Counted from the stretch's first letter, positions 1-5,442 are shown. The stretch is 7,344 nt of DNA from Mycolicibacterium malmesburyense (GCF_001050015.1 NZ_CVTB01000016.1:1-7344), one strand, 5' to 3'. A program made the numbers and translations. Notes: generated by a model not told the origin, from the letters alone.

Positions 1-112
1 GGCCGTTGACGAGCCGCTCTGCGCGCGCTGGCGGACCGGACCCGCTGATAGGCTCGCGCCGCTGACTCCGCCAGGGAGACGGCAGCCCGCGCACGCGAGG
101 AGCAGGTCAGGT
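1..112. other. Non-coding leader upstream of the hadD-like gene
   Basis: No gene can be supported here. The hadD reading frame stays open to the left edge but has no ATG, GTG or TTG before 113. Another plus-strand frame runs open from the edge to a TGA at 63–65 and could be the tail of an upstream gene, but its 20 residues match nothing I recognise. In M. tuberculosis the gene upstream of Rv0504c is serB1. A TAGGCT at 49–54 fits the loose mycobacterial −10 pattern TANNNT, without a convincing −35 box. GAGGAG at 97–102 is the ribosome binding site for the gene at 113, with a 10-base spacer. Confidence 0.4.
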
Positions 113-652
113 ATGGCAATCGCAGAGAACATCATCGGAACGCACTACCGGTACCCCGACTACTTCGAGGTGGACCGGGAGAAGATCCGCGAGTTCGCAC
201 GGGCGGTCAAGGACGAGCACCCGGCGCATTTCACCGAGGAGGCCGCCGCCGAGTACGGCTACGACACGCTGATCGCCCCGCTGACCTTCCTCGCCGTCGC
301 AGGCCGCCGGGTCCAGCTCGAGATCTTCAACCAGTTCGACGTGCCGATCAACATGGAACGCGTCTTGCACCGCGACCAGAAGATCACCTTCCACCGTCCG
401 ATCCTGGCCGGCGACAAGTTGTTCTTCGATTCCTACCTCGACTCGGTCACCGAGTCGCACGGCGCCATCGTCACCGAGGTGCGCGGCGAGGTGACCGACG
501 CCGACGGTGAGCCGGTCCTCACGAGCATCGTCACCGTCATGGGCGAGGCGCAGTCGGACACCGAGGCCGACGAGGTGAGCCAGCGCATCGCCGCCGCGCG
601 CGACGAGGCGATCGCGAAAATGATTGCCAAGCAAAGTAGTTCGGAGAGCTAG
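113..652 (+). CDS. hadD: HadA/HadD-type (3R)-hydroxyacyl-ACP dehydratase subunit (MaoC-like hotdog, Rv0504c-like)
   Basis: The 179-residue protein belongs to the FAS1-like/MaoC N-terminal hotdog family. Family landmarks are [12 protein letters not shown] at residues 9–20, [12 protein letters not shown] at 53–64, and [17 protein letters not shown] at 88–104, all close to mycobacterial HadA. These proteins form heterodimers that dehydrate 3-hydroxyacyl-ACP in the FAS-II cycle of mycolic acid elongation. HadA-type subunits stabilise the long acyl chain, while the catalytic Asp/His hydratase-2 motif lies in the partner HadB. I see no such motif here, so it should need a HadB-like partner encoded elsewhere. 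Residues about 150–175 form a charged, probably helical tail. The start at 113 is the first possible one and has GAGGAG 10 bases upstream. The position next to the Rv0502 homologue identifies it as the Rv0504c orthologue, named HadD in the mycolic-acid literature; the family call is firm, the symbol less so. Confidence 0.87.
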   Translation: MAIAENIIGTHYRYPDYFEVDREKIREFARAVKDEHPAHFTEEAAAEYGYDTLIAPLTFLAVAGRRVQLEIFNQFDVPINMERVLHRDQKITFHRPILAGDKLFFDSYLDSVTESHGAIVTEVRGEVTDADGEPVLTSIVTVMGEAQSDTEADEVSQRIAAARDEAIAKMIAKQSSSES

Positions 653-659
653 CCTCTCC
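643..659. terminator. Small inverted repeat between convergent genes
   Basis: GGAGAG (643–648) and CTCTCC (654–659) form a perfect 6-bp stem with a 5-base loop across the hadD stop codon. It lies just before the convergent acyltransferase stop at 667. It could serve as a bidirectional terminator for the two facing transcripts. No T-run follows on either strand, so this rests on position and symmetry only. Confidence 0.3.
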
Positions 660-666
660 CGCACTC

Positions 667-1737
667 TCAGCCGAGGAAGGTGTTCCTGCGCTGGGTGAGC
701 AGTTGGTACAGCGTCTGCTGGATGGTCTCGCGCACCTGGTCGGTGAGTTCGAAGGTGACCATCGGGTCGTCGGCGGCCGACTCGTCGTAGTCCGCGGTCT
801 CGATCGGCTCACCGAACTGGATGTGCCATTTCGACGGCAGCGGGATCATGCCCGCCGGGCCCGCCAGCGGGAAGAACGGCGTGATCGGGAAGTAGGGCAA
901 CCCGAGCAGCCGGGCCAGCAGCTTGACGTCGGCGATCATCGGATAGATCTCTTCGGACCCGACGATCGAGCACGGCACGATGGGCGCTTTCGTGCGCAGC
1001 GCCGCCGAGACGAACCCGCCACGGCCGAATCGCTGCAGCTTGTAGCGGTCTTTGAAGTGTTTGCCCAGGCCCTTGTAGCCCTCCGGGAACACCGCGGTCA
1101 GCTCGCCCGCGGCCAGCAGCCGGTGCGCGTCGGAGGTGCAGGCCATGGTGTGGCCGGCCTTGCGGGCGGCCTGACCGACCATGGGCAGGTCGAACACCAT
1201 GTCGGCGGCCAGCAGGCGCAGATCCCGGTGCGTGGGGTGGTGGTCGTGCACGGCCACCGACGCCATCAACCCGTCGAACGGCAGCACCCCGGCGTGGTTG
1301 GCGACCACGAGCGCGGCACCGGTTTCGGGCAAATGCTCGATCCCGCTCACCTCGACGCGGAACCACGACTTGAAGAAGACCCTCAGCAAAGGCAAAAAGA
1401 TTGCGTTGTTGAGGTGGGCATCGAAGCCGAACTCGTCGACGGTGTAATCGCCGGTCATCCTCTTGCGGATGAATTCGGCGACCGCGGCGATGTTGCTGGC
1501 GAGCTCGGTCGGCGTCTCGTCGACGACCGGCGCGCCGTTCGCCACGCCGCCGCGGTGCTCGTCGATCTCGCGGACGACGGCGGCGATCTCCTCGGCGGAG
1601 GCGCCGGCCACCGGGTCGGAAAGCTGCGAGGGATGTCGGCGGGAGCCCTCCGCTCGAGCGGCGTTCCGCCGCTGAGCCGCCGCACGGCCCGAATTGCCAT
1701 GCAGCGGAATGACTTTCGCTTTGGACTCGCCCGCCAC
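667..1737 (-). CDS. PlsC/LPLAT-superfamily acyltransferase (Rv0502-like)
   Basis: This 356-residue protein is a membrane-associated acyltransferase expected to move an acyl group from acyl-CoA or acyl-ACP to a hydroxyl of a glycerolipid or similar acceptor. The domain covers about residues 115–315. Block I is NHAGVLPFDG (147–156, H148 and D155), a substrate-binding block is FPEGYKG (217–223), and a hydrophobic block is APIVPCSIVG (251–260). Residues 1–110 are an additional N-terminal region, partly basic and Ala-rich. An ATG at 1803 would add 22 residues but overlaps the SDR gene. I chose the GTG at 1737 because GAAGGA (1745–1750) sits 7 bases upstream and the resulting N-terminus (AGESKAKVIPLH after the start) agrees with my recollection of Rv0502. 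It lies 37 bp downstream of the SDR gene, probably in its operon. The His–Asp spacing is six residues rather than the classic four, closer to MGAT-like members. The acceptor is unknown. Confidence 0.87.
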   Translation of the reverse strand: MAGESKAKVIPLHGNSGRAAAQRRNAARAEGSRRHPSQLSDPVAGASAEEIAAVVREIDEHRGGVANGAPVVDETPTELASNIAAVAEFIRKRMTGDYTVDEFGFDAHLNNAIFLPLLRVFFKSWFRVEVSGIEHLPETGAALVVANHAGVLPFDGLMASVAVHDHHPTHRDLRLLAADMVFDLPMVGQAARKAGHTMACTSDAHRLLAAGELTAVFPEGYKGLGKHFKDRYKLQRFGRGGFVSAALRTKAPIVPCSIVGSEEIYPMIADVKLLARLLGLPYFPITPFFPLAGPAGMIPLPSKWHIQFGEPIETADYDESAADDPMVTFELTDQVRETIQQTLYQLLTQRRNTFLG

Positions 1738-1744
1738 GGTCGTT

Positions 1745-1750
1745 TCCTTC
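1745..1750 (-). promoter_or_regulatory. Ribosome binding site fixing the acyltransferase GTG start
   Basis: On the minus strand this reads GAAGGA, within GGAGAAGGAAA, 7 bases before the GTG at 1737. It is a strong Shine-Dalgarno match and favours the GTG over the in-frame ATG at 1803, which lies inside the upstream gene. Confidence 0.75.
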
Positions 1751-1774
1751 TCCCCACCCGTTAAGTTGATGCGC

Positions 1775-2875
1775 CTAGCGTCCCCACCTTTGCGCCGCAG
1801 CAACGGCGCGACTCTCCATTGAGCGTACCCATCGCGGGTCGACGATCGGAGTCAAACCGCGACCTCGGACGTAATCGTCGAAGGCCTCTGCGGTCGTCCA
1901 CTTCGGGTTATAGCCGAGCTCGTTTCGCATCCGCGATGTGTCCATCACTCTGCCATAACTGAGGTAGTTCAGCTGCTCGCGATCGAGTTCAGTGTAGCGA
2001 GTTGCGCGCCTCAGCGAATCCACAGCGGCCAGCGCGGATCGAGGTACGGGCAACGCGATCCGCCCGGCCCGTCGGATCGCCTGGCTCATCATCACGATCC
2101 CGGGCGCCCCGACGTTGTACGTGCCCGCCTTGCCCGCCATCGTCGCGCGCTCGAGCGCCCCGAGCGCGTCCTGCTCGTGCAGCAGCTGCAGGCGGGCGTC
2201 GTGCCCGATGACGGTCGGCACCACGGGGCCGGCCAGGTAGCGCGACAGCGCCGTGTCCATCCCGGGCCCGATCATGTTGGCCAGCCGCAGGATCGTCACG
2301 GCGATGTCCGGCCTGCGACGGCCCAGTCCGCGCGCGTAGCCCTCGATGTCGATGCTGTCGCGGGCGAAGCCCTCCCCCGGCGGCCGCCGCGCACTGGTGT
2401 CCTCGGTGAACATCACCGGGTCGCGTGCGGTCGAGCCGTACACCTCCGAGGTGGACTTGAGCACGACGCGCTGCACCGACGGCGCCTTCTGGCAGGCCGC
2501 GAACAGCTGGATCGCGCCCATCACGTTGAGTTCCTTGAGCGTCGCGCGGCCCCCCGAGCGGGGTGCGTAGGACGCCGCGGCGGCGTGCACCACGGTGTCG
2601 ACGTCGCCGTTGCGGATGACCTTCGCGATGAACGGGTTGCGGATGTCGGCGCGGACGAATTCCGCGCGGCCCATCCGTCGCAGCAGATCCTTGCTCGGCG
2701 TGATCGCGTCCACGGCGATCACGTGGTTGATCAACGGGTTCTGCGCCAGCCTGGCCGTCAGGTAGCCGCCGAGAAACCGGCACGCCCCGGTGACCAGGAC
2801 GACCTTCGGATACTGCACGGCATCGCGGGGGTCAGTCCCGTTGACGTGTCCATTGGAACGGCCCTCGGAATCCAT
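1775..2875 (-). CDS. galE2: Atypical extended-SDR NAD-dependent epimerase/dehydratase-like protein (Rv0501, galE2-like)
   Basis: The 366-residue protein has an extended short-chain dehydrogenase fold: a Rossmann core from about residue 23, D56 at the end of the second strand, ADIRN at 76–80, HAAA at 97–100, and STSEVYG at 141–147 carrying the usual catalytic serine. It is annotated galE2 (UDP-glucose 4-epimerase) in M. tuberculosis. Two hallmarks are altered. The nucleotide loop reads TGACRFLGG (29–37), so the middle glycine of TGxxGxxG is arginine. The expected YxxxK reads YARGL (180–184), so the lysine is leucine. Classical epimerase chemistry is therefore doubtful, and the symbol only follows the orthologue's name. 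The ATG at 2875 has no clear Shine-Dalgarno, but the first 22 residues are variable and the conserved core starts at QYPKVVLVTG. It is 31 bp downstream of bS22 and 37 bp upstream of the acyltransferase, probably one operon. Confidence 0.85.
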   Translation of the reverse strand: MDSEGRSNGHVNGTDPRDAVQYPKVVLVTGACRFLGGYLTARLAQNPLINHVIAVDAITPSKDLLRRMGRAEFVRADIRNPFIAKVIRNGDVDTVVHAAAASYAPRSGGRATLKELNVMGAIQLFAACQKAPSVQRVVLKSTSEVYGSTARDPVMFTEDTSARRPPGEGFARDSIDIEGYARGLGRRRPDIAVTILRLANMIGPGMDTALSRYLAGPVVPTVIGHDARLQLLHEQDALGALERATMAGKAGTYNVGAPGIVMMSQAIRRAGRIALPVPRSALAAVDSLRRATRYTELDREQLNYLSYGRVMDTSRMRNELGYNPKWTTAEAFDDYVRGRGLTPIVDPRWVRSMESRAVAAAQRWGR

Positions 2876-2906
2876 GTCCGGTCAGCCTAGCGACCGCGGG
2901 CGGCGA

Positions 2907-3008
2907 TTACTTGCCGAGTTTTCTGCGCTGGACCCGGGTGCGACGAAGCAGCTTGCGGTGCTTCTTCTTCGACATGCGCTTGCGCCGCTTCTTGATGACT
3001 GAACCCAT
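2907..3008 (-). CDS. Small ribosomal subunit protein bS22 (33 aa, AURKAIP1/COX24-type, Rv0500B-like)
   Basis: This is a 33-residue, extremely basic protein starting [19 protein letters not shown] and ending RRKLGK, followed by TAA at 2907–2909. More than half of the residues are Lys, Arg or His. The sequence matches the actinobacterial AURKAIP1/COX24-domain peptide seen as an extra small-subunit protein, bS22, in cryo-EM structures of mycobacterial ribosomes, where it binds 16S rRNA near the decoding region. It has no counterpart of this sequence in E. coli (E. coli S22/Sra is unrelated). The ATG at 3008 has GGAG only 3 bases away and AGGT about 10 bases away; the second is the better-placed ribosome binding site. 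It heads the probable operon with the SDR and acyltransferase and is preceded by a structured 121-bp gap. Its length makes it easy to miss in automatic annotation. Confidence 0.92.
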
Positions 3009-3027
3009 GAACTCCGCTACCTACGCC

Positions 3028-3086
3028 TTACCTGCCCGATGAGCATCGTTGACTGACCCGGCCACTTTACCGGGCTGCGCAGGTAA
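3028..3086 (-). promoter_or_regulatory. Structured region upstream of bS22: 8-bp inverted repeat enclosing two smaller hairpins
   Basis: TTACCTGC (3028–3035) and GCAGGTAA (3079–3086) are perfect reverse complements 59 bp across. Between them lie CCCGG (3057–3061) / CCGGG (3070–3074) with an 8-base loop, and CGAT/ATCG around 3037–3048 with a 4-base loop. As minus-strand RNA this would be a three-way junction ending 19 bases before the bS22 start. Alternatively TAAAGT (3064–3069), with TTCGCG 18 bases upstream, could be a −10/−35 pair, and the 8-bp repeat would then be a DNA operator around the promoter. The base pairing is seen directly; which role applies is not. Confidence 0.45.
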
Positions 3087-3096
3087 CCGCGAAATG

Positions 3097-3115
3097 CGCC
3101 CACTGCTGGTGGGCG
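3097..3115 (-). terminator. Hairpin downstream of the HTH gene
   Basis: CGCCCAC (3097–3103) and GTGGGCG (3109–3115) form a perfect 7-bp GC-rich stem with a 5-base loop, 14 bases past the HTH stop codon. On the minus strand it is followed by CATTTCG, a short T-run. It looks like an intrinsic-type terminator or attenuator separating the HTH gene from bS22. Confidence 0.5.
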
Positions 3116-3129
3116 TAGCGCGAGAGCGA

Positions 3130-3390
3130 TCAGCCTGCGTCGAAGTACGAGCTCTCCAACATGTCGTGAACAGCCTTCGCGTGCACCCGGAACGAGCGGC
3201 CGACCCGGACGGCAGGCAGCTCGCCGTTGTGCACCAGCCGGTACACCGTCATCTTGCTGACCCGCATCAGGCTCGCCACCTCGGCGACGGTGAGGAATTG
3301 TGCCCGGGGCTGTTGGCCGTCGGATCCGGAGTCCCGAGCCGACTTCCCACTGGCCGAATCCCGCGCGGATGGCCCGTTCATAGACGTCAT
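3130..3390 (-). CDS. BldC/excisionase-type small helix-turn-helix DNA-binding protein (Rv0500A-like)
   Basis: The 86-residue protein carries one winged-helix domain of the MerR-like/excisionase (BldC) type at about residues 33–80. LTVAEVASLMRVSKMTVYRL (33–52) covers the first helix and recognition helix, and GELPAVRVGRSFRVH (56–70) is the wing with basic contacts. It has no effector-binding or catalytic part, so it probably binds DNA as an oligomer on direct repeats, as BldC does. Residues 1–30 are Ser/Gly/Asp-rich and contain a repeated SARDS (8–12, 17–21). The C-terminus VHDMLESSYFDAG is almost identical to my recollection of Rv0500A. Start choice: ATG at 3390 fits the M. tuberculosis protein's MTS-type start; ATG at 3381 is possible, and neither has a good Shine-Dalgarno. 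Targets are unknown. The chromosomal neighbours (proC, bS22) argue against a phage excisionase. Confidence 0.88.
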   Translation of the reverse strand: MTSMNGPSARDSASGKSARDSGSDGQQPRAQFLTVAEVASLMRVSKMTVYRLVHNGELPAVRVGRSFRVHAKAVHDMLESSYFDAG

Positions 3391-3408
3391 CGCAACCCAA
3401 TCATTCAG

Positions 3409-3455
3409 GCACGGGCAGTTCCAGCGGCTTCCCCACCGCTGGCACCGACCCGTGC
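3409..3455 (-). promoter_or_regulatory. Nested stem-loop in the proC–HTH gap
   Basis: The outer arms GCACGGG (3409–3415) and CCCGTGC (3449–3455) and the inner arms CCAGCGG (3421–3427) and CCGCTGG (3436–3442) are all perfect 7-bp complements, separated by 5- and 6-base internal loops and closed by an 8-base loop. It lies 63 bp past the proC stop and 19 bases before the HTH start. It can be read as a proC terminator or as a structured 5' leader of the HTH mRNA. No T-tract follows, which slightly favours the leader reading. Confidence 0.5.
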
Positions 3456-3465
3456 TTACACGAGG

Positions 3466-3471
3466 AGAATA
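3466..3471 (-). promoter_or_regulatory. Candidate −10 box for the HTH gene
   Basis: On the minus strand this reads TATTCT, a good fit to the mycobacterial sigma-A −10 pattern TANNNT. No convincing −35 is present at 17–18 bases. A start about 7 bases downstream (near 3459) would put the nested stem-loop at the very 5' end of an mRNA with a leader of roughly 70 bases. Confidence 0.35.
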
Positions 3472-3517
3472 GCGTGGCAGATGGTGTTACTGCGACGGGT
3501 GTGGGCAAATCAATGAA

Positions 3518-4411
3518 TTACTCAGATGTAATTCCGAGCTGCTCAGAGCGCTTTTTCGCGGCCTCGACCGCCCTGGCTACCGCCGCCCGCAAACCGCCCC
3601 TCTCGAGTTCGCGCAGACCGGCCGCGGTGGTGCCGCCCGGCGAGGTGACCGTGGCGCGCAGCTGAGCGGGTGTGGTGTCCATTCCGGCGCCGGACGGACC
3701 GCCTGCGGCTCCCCCGTCGGAGGCGGCCCGGTCGAGGCGATCCAGCAACATCGCGGCCGATCCGGCCATCGTCTGGGCGACCAGATCGGTGGCCGCCGAC
3801 CGCGACAGCCCGGCGTCGACCCCGGCGTCCACGAGCGCCTCGACCATCAGGAAGAAATACGCCGGACCGGACCCCGAGATGGCGGTCACGGCGTCGAGTT
3901 GGGCCTCCGGCACCGTCAGCACCCCGCCGACCGCGTCGAAGATCGCCGAGACCTGTTTCATCTGCTCGGCGGTGGCGAAGCGCCCCGCCGACAGCGCGCT
4001 GACTCCCCCGCCGACGACCATCGGCGCGTTGGGCATGACGCGGATCACCGGCGCGCCGGCGGGCAGCTTGTTCTCGTAGTACTCGGTGGTGACGCCGGCG
4101 GCGACGGTCACGAAAACCTGTTCGGCCGTGTCGCTTTCGGCGTTGGTGGCGGCATCGACGATCTCGTCGACGAGCCCTGCCACGTCGGCGGGCTTGACGG
4201 CGACGATGACGTAGCCGGCGTGGTCCACCGCGTTGGCCACCGTCGTCACCAACACGGAGTAGGTGTCGGCGAGGTACTGCGCGCGGTTGGAGTCCTTCTC
4301 CGCCACCACCAGGTCCTTGACCTGACGCCCGGCCCGCAGCAGCCCGGACAGCAGCGCCTCACCGATACTTCCACCGCCGACGATCGCGATTCTGGCCATG
4401 CCGGAAAGCAT
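3518..4411 (-). CDS. proC: Pyrroline-5-carboxylate reductase
   Basis: The enzyme reduces 1-pyrroline-5-carboxylate to L-proline with NAD(P)H, the last step of proline synthesis, in the cytoplasm. The 297 residues show the whole family pattern: N-terminal Rossmann loop VGGGSIGEA (11–19), AVKP (71–74), VMPNAP (125–130), the dimerisation/active-site segment AVTAISGSGPAYFF (174–187) and the signature VTSPGGTTAAGL (255–266). Residues about 227–250 are a Gly/Ser/Ala-rich insert before the signature, longer than in many bacterial ProC proteins; I recall a differing insert at this place in Rv0500. The ATG at 4411 gives the M. tuberculosis-type start (MLxGMARIAI). The ATG at 4399 would start directly at MARIAI and is equally plausible, since neither has a Shine-Dalgarno. 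The gene stands between two palindrome-rich gaps and may have its own promoter. Confidence 0.95.
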   Translation of the reverse strand: MLSGMARIAIVGGGSIGEALLSGLLRAGRQVKDLVVAEKDSNRAQYLADTYSVLVTTVANAVDHAGYVIVAVKPADVAGLVDEIVDAATNAESDTAEQVFVTVAAGVTTEYYENKLPAGAPVIRVMPNAPMVVGGGVSALSAGRFATAEQMKQVSAIFDAVGGVLTVPEAQLDAVTAISGSGPAYFFLMVEALVDAGVDAGLSRSAATDLVAQTMAGSAAMLLDRLDRAASDGGAAGGPSGAGMDTTPAQLRATVTSPGGTTAAGLRELERGGLRAAVARAVEAAKKRSEQLGITSE

Positions 4412-4440
4412 TGCAGACGGGCGGCCCGAGCGGTTGCGGC

Positions 4441-4454
4441 CACCCCGCGGGGTG
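4441..4454. promoter_or_regulatory. 14-bp perfect palindrome upstream of proC
   Basis: CACCCCGCGGGGTG is perfectly self-complementary and lies 29 bp before the proC ATG at 4411. A second palindrome, GGTGCACC (4451–4458), overlaps its edge. Position and symmetry suggest a protein-binding site or a hairpin in the proC leader. I do not recognise it as the site of a known regulator. Confidence 0.35.
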
Positions 4455-4456
4455 CA

Positions 4457-4514
4457 CCGAGCGTGCGCTCAGCGCGATTTCCGGGCCGAAATCTCGCTCT
4501 GGATGCACGTTCGG
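4457..4514. repeat. 58-bp two-tier imperfect inverted repeat between the thioesterase gene and proC
   Basis: The outer arms CCGAGCGTGC (4457–4466) and GCACGTTCGG (4505–4514) pair with one G·T on the plus strand. The inner arms AGCGCGATTTC (4471–4481) and GAAATCTCGCT (4488–4498) pair over 11 positions with one mismatch, around a 6-base loop. Spacers of 4 and 6 bases separate the tiers. It ends 16 bp past the thioesterase stop. It may be that gene's transcription-end hairpin, or a copy of a dispersed intergenic palindromic element; copy number cannot be judged from one window. Confidence 0.5.
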
Positions 4515-4530
4515 CGGCCGGCGGAACCGG

Positions 4531-5397
4531 TCAGGCCTGTGGCACCAACGCGAGCTGGCGCGTCTGCACGACGATGTGGCCCTGCGAGTCGACGACGATG
4601 TGGTCCTCGTCGAACCAGTCCTGGCCGATCTGCACCGTCGTGCAGAGGACACGCAGCCATCCGTCGGCGGGCAGGGTGCGCAGATAGGCCGTCAGCTGGA
4701 CGGTGGGCGCCCAGCCGAACCGGTTCACGCCGAAGGTCACCGGAGCCGACACGTCGCCGCACAGCAGCGCGAAAAGCACATCCGGAGCAACACCTTTGGG
4801 GCGCACCCAGTACTCGATCACCGGCGGTCCGCCGTCGGACCGCGGCTCCATGGTGGTCAGCGACGGCCGAATGTCGCAGCCGTGCGCGAGATGCACGATG
4901 TCGGCCATCGGATGGCCCTCGCCGATCGGCTCCAGGCCGGGCGGCGGCTCCGGTTGCATCAGCGGGATCACCGGATTGACCGAGAGCAGCGGCGCCACAT
5001 GGTGTTCCGGGTCGCCAAGCGTGACCGCGGCCCGCACGGCGGTCCGGTCGCCCTGCCTGAGTTCGACGTCGATCAGGCTGACGCGACGGCCCCGCTTGCG
5101 CACCGTGGTGAGCAACTGCATCGGGCCGGGATCGGGCGCCCACAGGAAGTTTCCCGACACCGCGATCGGTTGAACGGCTGCGCCCGCCTGATCCCCCGCG
5201 TCCCCGGCGCTTCGCGCGGCAGACGCCTCCGGTCCCCTGGAATGCTCGGTGCGCGCGGCGTTCGCGCACAGCGCGAGCATGGCGCCGCCGTGCACCTTCG
5301 GCCCGATCGTCCAATGTTCGTTCAGCTCACCGTGATACACGCCGTCGCCGGCCTCGGTGAGCGCCATGGCGTCGGTGAACAGGGTGGAGCCGGGCAT
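4531..5397 (-). CDS. TesB-like double-hotdog acyl-CoA thioesterase family protein (Rv0499-like)
   Basis: The 288-residue protein is expected to hydrolyse an acyl-CoA thioester in the cytoplasm; the substrate is unknown. The N-terminal hotdog spans about residues 10–130, with its central helix at VHGGAMLALCANAA (35–48). The C-terminal hotdog spans about 194–286. By eye against E. coli TesB, whose active-site residues are D204, T228 and Q278, the equivalents are D215 (CGDVSAP), T232 (PTVQLTAYL) and Q281 (QTRQLAL), so the active site looks intact. Residues 54–77 are an Ala/Gly/Ser-rich linker that interrupts the first hotdog. The ATG at 5397 has AGAAGGA (5406–5412) 8 bases upstream. It follows the TIM-barrel gene by 45 bp, so they are probably co-transcribed. 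A non-catalytic or other hotdog role is possible. Confidence 0.82.
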   Translation of the reverse strand: MPGSTLFTDAMALTEAGDGVYHGELNEHWTIGPKVHGGAMLALCANAARTEHSRGPEASAARSAGDAGDQAGAAVQPIAVSGNFLWAPDPGPMQLLTTVRKRGRRVSLIDVELRQGDRTAVRAAVTLGDPEHHVAPLLSVNPVIPLMQPEPPPGLEPIGEGHPMADIVHLAHGCDIRPSLTTMEPRSDGGPPVIEYWVRPKGVAPDVLFALLCGDVSAPVTFGVNRFGWAPTVQLTAYLRTLPADGWLRVLCTTVQIGQDWFDEDHIVVDSQGHIVVQTRQLALVPQA

Positions 5398-5442
5398 GTG
5401 GTGGATCCTTCTGGAGGCGAGTTCGGAACGAGGTTGATGTGG

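Noticed and set aside
3..65. Possible C-terminal tail of an upstream gene on the plus strand
   Set aside because: Only 20 codons are visible, with no recognisable sequence; it may be chance open frame in high-GC DNA.
107..664. Minus-strand open frame opposite hadD
   Set aside because: The plus-strand protein has clear HadA-family motifs and a good ribosome binding site; the antisense frame has neither.
703..1764. Long plus-strand open frame opposite the acyltransferase gene
   Set aside because: It is antisense to a well-supported enzyme. Its translation is rich in Arg, Gly, His and Asp with no domain, as expected from the opposite strand of high-GC coding DNA. The same applies to 2177–2890, 3899–4687 and 4411–5454 on the plus strand.
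1738..1803. 22-residue N-terminal extension of the acyltransferase from the ATG at 1803
   Set aside because: It would overlap the SDR gene and ignores the strong GAAGGA placed 7 bases before the GTG at 1737, which also fits the M. tuberculosis protein.
3130..3390. HTH gene considered as a phage excisionase marking an integrated element
   Set aside because: There is no integrase, attachment-site duplication or composition shift, and the gene sits in the conserved order proC–HTH–bS22 known from M. tuberculosis.
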